This document shows positions 55,844 to 64,000 of a stretch of DNA of 64,000 nt, in pieces (the stretch's first letter is position 1; every line of letters starts with the position of its first letter). The notes under the pieces were generated by a model, which saw nothing but the letters and a program-made list of their open reading frames with translations, did not search any database and was not told the DNA's origin. The DNA lies in contig PDHQ01000005.1 in NCBI GenBank assembly GCA_003339415.1, positions 62,001 to 126,000 of the forward strand. The letters run 5' to 3'. Position numbers and translations under genes: made by a program. This stretch comes from Ophiocordyceps camponoti-saundersi (nom. inval.) (lineage: Eukaryota > Ascomycota > Sordariomycetes > Hypocreales > Ophiocordycipitaceae).

Positions 55844-58447
55844 TCAGTGCGCCGTCGATAATCGTTCCGCAATGCTCGAACGCCCGACATGCTTGGCCTC
55901 GGTGTCCGACACGGGCGTTTCTAGACTCACCGCCTCCTCCGACGACGGAGAGCTGGCTCCCGCATCACCTCTCGATCCATCCGACGGCGTCACCATGAAC
56001 GCCGGTGAACGAACCTCTGCCGGAGCTTGCTTCGCGTGGCCGTCCGCACCGGCGCTTCTTGTCTCTAGGATATCTTCCTCCTTCTCCTTCTCCTCCCTAA
56101 CCCGCGGGAGCGGGCGGGCTGACGCCGATTCCTCGCCCTCGCCGCCTGTCGTCGTCGCCTGCGGAGTCCCGTCTTCAATATTGACCCCAACGAGCTCCGC
56201 CAAGCTGCGAAAGTTGTAAAGTGGCTCGCTGCCGGCGTCGCGGTCCGAGTCATCGAGGCGCGGGGGGTTGCTTCCGCCGCCGCCACCGTCAGGCCCGACG
56301 AACCCCGAGCCGCCGTAGCTGCCGGGCAGGCTGTCCGCCTGCGATGAGCCCAGCGATGACGCGTTGCTCATCTGCCTCAGGTGCGAACCGCTGCGGGAAT
56401 GGCCCGGCGGAATGTGGAGGGAGCCTGTCGACGAACTCGCCGAGCCCACCGGCTCCTTGGGGCGATCGACGGCCTTTCCCTTACCCGCCGCCTGATCATT
56501 CTGGTCCTCATGGCCGACGCTTGGCCCTTCTTCACTCCTCGAGGACGCCTGCGACGCCCCCTGCAGCGTCGCCTCAACTCTCAGGTTACTAGTGCCGCTT
56601 CCCCCCCTTTTGCGGCCGAGGCCGAGTGATAGACTGCTAGCGCTCGCCTCGCTCACGCCGCCACCGTAGGGGTCCTTATTGCCCTGCTTCTTCTGTGCCT
56701 TGCGTTCTGCTTGTTGGCGCTTCTTGGCCTCCTTTCGTAGCGCTTTCTCCTCTTTGCGTTTGCGTTCTTCTTCCGTGGCCAGCGACAGTCGCACGGCCTC
56801 CATGAACATCATTTCCTCCAATTCTTCCATGCGACTTCGGCGGCGCGACCCAGCGTTTCGGGTGGCCGAAGCCCCCTCAGCCGTCTCTCCGCTGCCGCCC
56901 CCGTCGGGTCCGCCTTCGGGTCCGCCTCTCGCGCCCGATTGATCGTTCGCCGACGTAATCGTGCCCTGGCCGTGGGTATCGTTTGGCCCTCTCCGCATAA
57001 ACCTGCCAGGCCGAAGTATCGATCGCTGATCGTTGCCGCCCATGAGGAAGGCAGCCGTGTGCAGAGCGGTGGCGGCGGCCGCGCGTCGGGCTTGGTGAGC
57101 CCTGGCTGCGGCCAACTTTGTGGCCCAATCCGGACGTACGCGATCCGTCGTGATGACGTTGGGGGCCGTCGCCGACAGGCTGTGTCCTCGTCGCCTCGCG
57201 GCCTGCTGCGACGCCACGAGCGGAGGGCTCGATGTGAGCGAGCTCTGCGACGACATGGCCGTCGATGAGGCGAAAGCTGTCGAAGTCGAGTGAACGAGGC
57301 CTCGTCGGAAGGGGGGCGGCTCGTACGTCACACCAAATTCAGGCTGCTGACAGTACGGACAAGCTGAAGGTTCAGATATGAGCATCTCGGGCGGGTCTTC
57401 GGCATTGAGGCCCTCATTCGGATCGCGGGCTTCGCCGTCGGGATGATGCTCGGGGAGATGCGGATCGGCTCGCTTGATCTGTACAAAACACTCGCTGCAG
57501 ATGGGCTGGTCACAACATCGGGTCCGATTCAGGTATGGCGGGTATGAAAGGAAGCAGATGGGGCACTCGCCGGCTTCCTTGTAGAGGTAGACCTCGAGCG
57601 GCTGGCCGTTCACGAACGGGTCGTGCGGTAGATTTACCTCTTTCGGCGTCAAGTCTGTTGCCGACACGTTGCGGGAATTAGCACTAAGAGCGGCCGCGAT
57701 AGCTTTGGCCCTGGGCTTAAACGATGCGCTCTTCGAAGAGGTGGTGGTGGTGGCGGCGGCGGCGGCGGCAGAAGACTGCACGTCGGCGCCTCCGACCGCG
57801 TCGCTTCGATCTGACGCCGCGGAGAGGGTGCGTGGGCCTAGCGGTACCGTCAGACCGCCAAGGCTCTGGGTTGAACCCGGCTCCTGCTGGCGAGGCTGGG
57901 GGACCAGGTCTGGATCCGGAGGCGCATCGGCGGCTGGTATGGGCAGGCCACGAGCGGCGGCCACGAGCTGATGCTCGGCCCAGTTCGACGACCAGTCATT
58001 GAGTCCACGCCAGAATGGAGCCAGCTTCCGTTCGATCTGCAGAGATGTTTATCAGCACACGGTGGGGGGAAAGAGAACGAAGAAAGAAAGACACACCTGT
58101 AACTGCCTCACAACAGGCTTGCTAAAGTCCTCGATGCCAGTGTAGGTTCCGAGCGTAACGAGAAAGCCGCCGTCAACGTGTTCGTCACGCATGCTACGTT
58201 CTCGTTCCTTGGCGCGGATGACACGATCGCGCTCCAGTCGGCGAGCCTCGCGCTCTTGCCGCGTCTCACGGCGCTCAAAGGGAGCATTCTGGCCATGGCG
58301 GTCACGATCTCGGGAAGCGGGCTGGAGATTGAGAAAGCCGCCAAGATCAGCTCTGCTAACGCGATTGCGCACCCGTTCGTTCCGAGGATCGAGGCCAGCA
58401 TCGGGATTCTCCGCCGACCGGGACTCCTTTGCGCTGGAATTGCCCAT
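55844..58447 (-). CDS. sip5: Sip5-like protein with RING-type zinc finger
   Basis: Homologue of yeast Sip5, which interacts with the Snf1 kinase and the Reg1/Glc7 phosphatase in glucose signalling. Two exons, 58447-58097 and 58036-55844; 847 residues. Seen: [10 protein letters not shown], with a myristoylation-type glycine at position 2; an arginine-rich charged helix (about 55-85); [26 protein letters not shown] across the intron; a cysteine-rich module ([28 protein letters not shown], then [16 protein letters not shown]); a Lys/Glu/Arg/Gln helix (about 510-545); and a long low-complexity C-terminal half rich in Gly, Ser and acidic residues. Length agrees with filamentous-fungal Sip5. Role in the cell is by family inference. 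Confidence 0.9.
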
Positions 58448-60744
58448 AGTGATGGAGAGACAGAGAGGTGGTCAAGCGGGTGGGAGGACGATGGCACCAA
58501 CGGTTAAGGCCGCAGTTCTCTACAGATTGCAGCACCTGATGACGCTGGTCAGCAATGGCAGAAGATTTTTTTTTTCTGTTTTTTTTTTAAACGTTTGGGA
58601 AAATGTTGTTTTCTGCTTGACTCCGTGACACAGCCTTGACGTCAACATGGAACGAACCTCGTGCAATGAGTACGTATGTATGAATGTAGAGCCTGCCGGT
58701 AAAGCAGCTTTAGGAGAGCGAGATAGCCAGCAGCCGCATTTCGCGGAGGCGATGGTAAAGGAAACCGACGCAGGTGACGCGAGCGATGGACCAAGGAGAG
58801 AGAGCTGCCGATGCCAGGCGGCCGACCGTCGAGACAGCCGGTCGGGGCGGGAAGAGAGTACGAGGACAGCAACTGTTGGGCTTGTTAGGTATGAAAGAGC
58901 AGTGCTGATGGGACGATGAAAATGAAGATGCAGAGGCTCGACAGTGTCGGCGAAACGGGAAGACACGAGGATGACGATGATGGAGGAATGATGAAGGAGG
59001 GAGGAGGAGGAGGAAGAGGAGGAGGACGCCGGACGATTTGGTGGCTGCCAGCTTCTCGGAAGTGGAACAAGCCAGCCGGTACAGGGCCGATACCTGCAGC
59101 CGAACGTACGCGTCTGCCTGCTTGGCCGATCAGCCCTTACTCGCTTCCGTACCCCGCGCGTAACCCCCTCCCTCCATCCCCCCCTTCCCTACGGAAGCCG
59201 GATACAGCACGCGCCCCAGCACGGGCGGGCAACCAGGGTTTTAGCGGCTGTTACAACGCTGCTGCGATCCATCATCCCATCCAAGCAGCTTCCTATGTAC
59301 TCGCGTCGATCACTCACTCCCCTGCCCCCCCTCCTGGGCTCGGTTGCCCGTCACACGAGTAAACAAACGCGATAATGCGAGTCACTCTGCTTCGCCCTAT
59401 GCCTTCCACTTCTCCTAGATTAACGGGATCCATCGGTAGTGGGCGGGAAACGGCCAACTCCTCCTACATTGCATGCCTCTCATACCTACCTACCTAGGTA
59501 CCTAGTCGGATAGGCCTACCTACTTACCACCCAGGAGGCTAGGTATCTCTGTTCGCCATGTTCGGTGAGTCATCTTTAGGCCCTTCCTAGCCTCGGCATT
59601 GGCTTTAAATCCCGATGGATGCTGGAACCAGGTAATTATCTCCTTCTTAGTGCTCTCATCCTACCGTCGTCAAGACGCAGCATCTAATGTCTCCCATGTA
59701 GGTGTGTATGTATGTATGTATGTATATAATATATTCGTCTGTAATCAACGGTCGATGATTTCTCGAACCTTGGTACATAGCATGTACATACACACACACA
59801 GCCTGTTACAAGCTTTGGGTCCGTCGCCGCGAACTCGCAGATAAGCTTTGCACCGTCCCATCGTTTCTCCCTCGTGAGATCTCATCCACTTACCCTGTAC
59901 ATATTCAGATCCGACCCTCCTATTCCAACTCTAGGTATGTATGTACTATGTTAGAAGTAGGAGCACAATGTGGAAGCATGGCTTACTCCAAAGTTATTAC
60001 AACGAAAGTGTAGCTTCTTCTGTAATAATAACAGAGACTAGGTGCCGAGGCAGGAAGGTAGGTCTGTGCATATGATGCCAAGGACGCAGTCCAGTGAGAC
60101 GAGGAGACACGCACATTCTCTTGGGCGTGGTCACGCGGACTTGAGGCAGTCACAGAAAGACGAGCTGCGGACTCGGCCGCGGTAGAGAAATACTAAGACT
60201 GGCTATGTCAGTATCTTGGAGATGAGCAGTGATATTTGATATGTTTTCCCGGCCGGGGACAGAAGTTTCACGGGTTTAATGCCTACTAGGACGAGCGGAT
60301 GTTTAAACAAAGAGTTTAGGCCCTGACACGAAGATCCTGATTCTTCTATATATGTACATATGTACATACATTCATACAGGCCAGAGAGGAGCAGCTTTTA
60401 ATCAGGAACTTCAAGTTTCAATTTCTGAAGGTCTGACCAGTGAAAAGAGTGATGATGTGTCTGTTCGCTGAATGGAGCGGAGTGAGCGCTTGCAGAAATT
60501 CCACCAAAGCATCATTAACATGGCACAAGTCGACCGTCTGGTCTCTGACATCTGCTCTCACGCTGCGGGCGATATCCAGTCGCACCGGGACTCGAAAGGG
60601 AGGGGGGAGGGGGAGAGGGGAGTTGGATTCAAAGTCGGCCAAGACCGCGGCCCCGCGAAACACACCCTTACGGAAACGAGGTCAGCATTCCATGCAACGG
60701 GGCGGGAAGGATAAAAGGGGACGACGGCGAGTGTCCGCGTACAG
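58448..60744. other. Intergenic, no gene seen
   Basis: 2.3 kb. It contains ACCT/AGGT-type palindromic strings (about 59484-59560), a (TATG)n tract at about 59701-59725, and TATATATGTACATATGTACATA near 60345-60370. Short frames on both strands have no recognisable domain. The sip5 promoter lies at the left end. Confidence 0.45.
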
Positions 60745-62450
60745 TCACACTGGCTGCAGCGTCAGCGGTGGTGGTCTCGGCGAAGCAACAAGACAATCGG
60801 ACCATGGATCACATACGTGGCTCGAGGAAGATCCCTCGTTGTGGATGATGCAGTATCCACCGCAACACTTTCTGCAAACGCGCTGCGTTTGATCAATGCA
60901 GGCGTCACACTGATGAGATCGCGGGTCAGACAAGCAGGAAAATGACAACGTGAAGAGTGGTTCGAGCTCACATTGTTACCGCATTCCCAGCAGCTCTTGG
61001 AAATGTGATTCTGTGCCTCGCAAGGGGGGTTTTGCCAACCCCCCAACAAGAGTCAGCGCACAGTCACAGGGGGCGTCAAGAGCAATACCAATATGTCACG
61101 AAAAGTGCTGCAACTTGGCAGACGGTTCGCATGCAGGCTCGAGCTCCGGCGGGCCCGGTTCTCGGACGACGCATTGATGGCAGCCATGATTTCGTACCTC
61201 GGTCTTGACGGCGGCGACGAAGCCCTCGGGCGTCGTCATGTCGTCGTCGGTGACGACGGTCTGACGCGGCATCCTGTAGCACGTCTCGCACCACCACTTG
61301 TGGCAAGCGGAGCAGTAGCGTTCGCGAAGGCAGTCCCCGCATCGAGCGACGAAAGGCTGGTAGGGTTGGTGAGGAGTCGTCGCGGCCTGGACCGACGACG
61401 ACAAGATCGGCAAGGGGGCTAGCAGCGGAAGGCGGGCCGGCAGTCTTGTCGGGTGAACGAGCCCCTCAGGGGCCGACCCGCAGCCCTCGCAGCCTGAGAC
61501 GGCAAAGGTCGCCACGGCAGGCCCTCGGTCAGCCGGCAGAGACGTCCTTCCGAAGGCAGGCGAGTTGTGATGGCGGGGGCCCTCGCAAAGCATGGCGTCA
61601 AAGGCGATGATACCGTCGCAGGCCAGCATGCAGTCGGCCCACTCGGTTGAGACGGGGCGCGATATGATGCGGCCTCGCTTAACCCACCAAGCGTCGCCAT
61701 CGCGGCGCAAAGAGGAAGTCAGGGCCTGCCGACTTCTGTGGTTCCAGTCTGAGCCAACCGAGAGGGTATGACCTTCCGGGTCCGGCGGCGGCGACGACTC
61801 CCTAGGGCCGAAGATGTAGAGGGCGCGCAGCTTGGGCGCATTGTCGGGCCGCGTCTTGCGACAGGCATAGCGCAAGGCAGCACGCAGCTTGCCGTGATTA
61901 AGGTTTGTGACATCGCGCAGCGACAGGATGCGGATAGTCAGGGAGGCGTCGTTGATAAGGTCGTGGCACAGCTCGGCCGTAACAGAAAGCCCGTCGAGTA
62001 CGAGCGTCTGGACGCCCCTCAGGATGTCGCGGCGACGGAGGGTTGATAGAACGCTCCTCAGCGGACCGGAATAGAAACTGAGACGCTCGGTCAGACGGCA
62101 ATGATCGGTAGGTAGACAAAACAGACGAAGCCATCGACTCACTCGTCCTCGGTCAAGCTCCCATCGAGACGGGGACTGCGCCAGAAGTCGGTTCCGTGGT
62201 CGATTTCGTCAAGTTCCAGCTGGGCTTGCCGTAGGCGGGAGAGATCAAGGTGGCGAAAGACGCCCGGGGTGCGGTAGACGAGCGCTCGAAAGGCTTTGTC
62301 GGTCGCGGCGAGGTTCAAGATGGCAGACAGTGGTAAGTAGGGGGCGACAGTGGCGAGGATGAGGGAGTTGTGCAGGGTGTCGAAGAGAGGCGGCGGTGTG
62401 GTTATCTCAGGCTTTGGACGCGGTTGGCCGATGACGATGGCTCGGCTCAT
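60745..62450 (-). CDS. F-box-like protein with C-terminal cysteine clusters
   Basis: Probable substrate adaptor of an SCF-type ubiquitin ligase. Exon 1 (62450-62143) carries an F-box-like segment, LATVAPYLPLSAILNLAATDKAFRALV. Exon 2 starts at 62077 after a 65-nt intron and carries leucine-rich, repeat-like stretches and then zinc-binding-like cysteines (CGDCLRERYCSACHKWWCETCY). Exon 2 probably ends at 61198 (donor GTACGA), followed by 61016-60972 (SCWECGNN) and 60909-60817 (CDACIDQTQRVCRKCCGGYCIIH). These small exons stay in phase and complete the cysteine series seen in related fungal F-box proteins. The 3' end is uncertain: reading on gives a stop at 60745, and an alternative acceptor ending at 60750 gives a longer tail. 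The 180-nt third intron is long for this genome, so an alternative ending exon 2 at 61096 is possible. Confidence 0.62.
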
Positions 62451-63315
62451 GTCAGGCTGCCAGGCAAAGAGAATGGGTTGGTGATTAGCGGATTGGGAAG
62501 ATAATAGAGGCTCGATGTCTGGGAGGGAGAGAAGGAGGAAAGGCGAAGGATGGATGAGGACGGGAGGGAGAGGTCAAAGGGGTTGATAGAGAGTAGGACT
62601 TGGGTGGGTACTTACCTCCCTCTCTACCTCTATCTCTCTGTCTCTGGATCTGGGCCCGCTATCGAGAGACGACTGATGAGACGAGTGCCGAGGCGACAAG
62701 GATGGACGAGGTGACCATACAGAGGGAAACACGCCGCTTACCTAGATGCCTATCGATGATGCAGCCGATTGCTGCGGCTTTGATGGAGGGGTGACTTGCG
62801 ATGCGTGCGTCGTGCGTTGAGAGGTAGGTCTGTATCCGCAGAGGTAGGGAGAGCCTAGAGGGAGGGTGTCATTCATTAACGCGTCACAATCTGCAAGGCC
62901 ATGTGGAAGCGTCTCGCATCAGCAGTGCAGGCTGTGCAGCCTACCTGCCTACACACATATAGACGTATGTACATAAGCGTAAAGTAGGTCTGCATAGTGC
63001 AAGTCTTGGGCTATTCGTACAGTAACGAGGGTGGGCCTGTAGGCACATACAAGTACATGTACAAGACGACATCGACTTTCATCACGTGATGCGGCTCACA
63101 CGAAGCACCCATATCGAACCATTAGTCTATAGAAGACAGTAGAAGGATGCTGACTGATGATGAGACCTCCATCGTCATATCCGTCCATCCGTTCACCTTC
63201 CTCGTCTTCCCTACCTCCTGAACTACCCCTAGGTGGTAGGTATTTTGATCGTCATGGCCCTTCGCTCACTCCCTTGAGGCTTTCCGGCGTTCTTCATCTA
63301 CACAACTACATCGGA
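62451..63315. promoter_or_regulatory. Divergent intergenic region, F-box gene / UFD1 gene
   Basis: 865 bp containing both promoters. The right half has GTACATAC-type repeats (about 62950-63065). No gene was seen. Confidence 0.4.
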
Positions 63316-64000
63316 ATGGAATCTCCGCCGCAACTGAGCTGGTCTGGCACCTACGACCTGTCACCTTCTGCTTCGCCCGCTTCCAAACTCCCTTCTGGCG
63401 ATAAGATCATCCTCCCACAGTCGGCCCTGGAGCAGCTTCTCGCAGCGTCTCGGTTAGGCTCGTTGCCTGGCGCCGAATATGCCAGCTTCAGCGTTCACGG
63501 CTCCGATGACGATACCCGGCAGCTCCCACACCCTCTCATGTTCCGCCTGTTTAATCCCGTGAATGGAAAGGCCGTATACGCTGGCATCCGCGAATTCTCG
63601 GCTCCTGAAGGAACTCTGGGCCTCAGTCCCTTTCTCTCCGAGTCTCTCGGCCTTGGTGCCAATGATGCGGATCCAGGCGCCCACGTTGTCGTCATGGCCC
63701 AGCAGCTACCCAAGGGCACCTATGCTCGTCTGCGACCGCTCGAGGCAGGCTATAACCCGGATGACTGGAGGTCTTTGCTGGAGCGCTACTTGCGAGAAAA
63801 CCTCACATGTCTAACCAAGGACGCCGTTCTCTCCGTTCCCGGCGTCCGGGGCGAAACGTTCAAGTTCTGGATCGATAAGATGGCGCCTGCCGGTGACGGC
63901 ATCTGCGTTGTCGACACTGATCTTGAGATTGACATCGAGCCTCTGAACGAGGAGCAGGCGAGGGAGACATTGCGACAGATCATATCTAAAGAGCAGTCCA
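63316..64000 (+). CDS. UFD1-domain protein, 5' part (runs off the window)
   Basis: The first 228 codons of a gene cut by the window end. The sequence fits the UFD1 double-psi barrel fold: SGDKIILPQSALEQLL, HPLMFRLFNPVNGKAVYAGIREFSAPEGTLGL, VVVMAQQLPKGTYARLRPLEAGY, WRSLLERYLRENLTCLTKD and the polyubiquitin/p97-adaptor-like segment DTDLEIDIEPLNEEQ. The start codon follows CGGA and is the first ATG of the frame. Details such as the extended N-terminus suggest the second fungal UFD1-domain protein (ubiquitin fusion degradation protein with extra C-terminal domains) rather than classical Ufd1, but the missing 3' part would decide. Likely role: handling ubiquitinated substrates with Cdc48. Confidence 0.85.
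   Translation, partial: MESPPQLSWSGTYDLSPSASPASKLPSGDKIILPQSALEQLLAASRLGSLPGAEYASFSVHGSDDDTRQLPHPLMFRLFNPVNGKAVYAGIREFSAPEGTLGLSPFLSESLGLGANDADPGAHVVVMAQQLPKGTYARLRPLEAGYNPDDWRSLLERYLRENLTCLTKDAVLSVPGVRGETFKFWIDKMAPAGDGICVVDTDLEIDIEPLNEEQARETLRQIISKEQS

Overview
This is nuclear DNA from a filamentous ascomycete (Pezizomycotina, most likely a Sordariomycete; I cannot name the species). The evidence is short introns of about 50-90 nt with GTRNGT donors and CTAAC/CTGAC-like branch points, a highly reducing polyketide synthase, a thiamine-riboswitch HMP-P synthase gene, and fungal forms of TOR, Arp6, Sip5, Rtf2 and glucosidase II beta. I resolved exon-intron structures by hand. All multi-exon models called here with confidence 0.7 or more give a whole number of codons.

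Left part (1-14 kb), primary metabolism and transport: a Gfo/Idh/MocA (inositol-dehydrogenase-like) oxidoreductase (-) diverges from an MFS sugar transporter (+). Then come a THI5/NMT1 pyrimidine-precursor (HMP-P) synthase (-), with a complete TPP riboswitch in its leader, and a P2C-type (Na+/K+-ATPase-like) cation pump (-).

Middle (14-33 kb), accessory DNA: about 4 kb of gene-free sequence with an assembly gap, a diverged direct repeat and the relic of an NRPS adenylation domain. A small secondary-metabolite unit follows: an MFS exporter (-) and a 2401-residue highly reducing PKS (+) share a divergent promoter that holds four 23-bp tandem repeats. The PKS has KS-AT-DH-(dead methyltransferase)-ER-KR-ACP, with a 27-serine tract inside the AT domain. 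About 4.3 kb of low-complexity, gene-free sequence with a second gap lies downstream.

Right part (33-64 kb), dense housekeeping genes: hexose transporter (+), Rtf2 (-), the TOR kinase (+), a second, unusual MFS sugar-transporter-like gene (-), glucosidase II beta subunit with a KDEL tail (-), an unrecognised 543-residue protein with internal duplications (-), Arp6 (-) divergent from a GCIP-family protein (+), Sip5 (-), an F-box-like protein with cysteine clusters (-), and the 5' part of a UFD1-domain gene (+) cut by the window edge.

Most striking: the THI5 riboswitch shows the layout known from Neurospora NMT1 (two candidate 5' splice sites, one complementary to aptamer P4/P5, and upstream ORFs). 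The PKS/exporter unit also carries an NRPS relic and repeat debris beside it.
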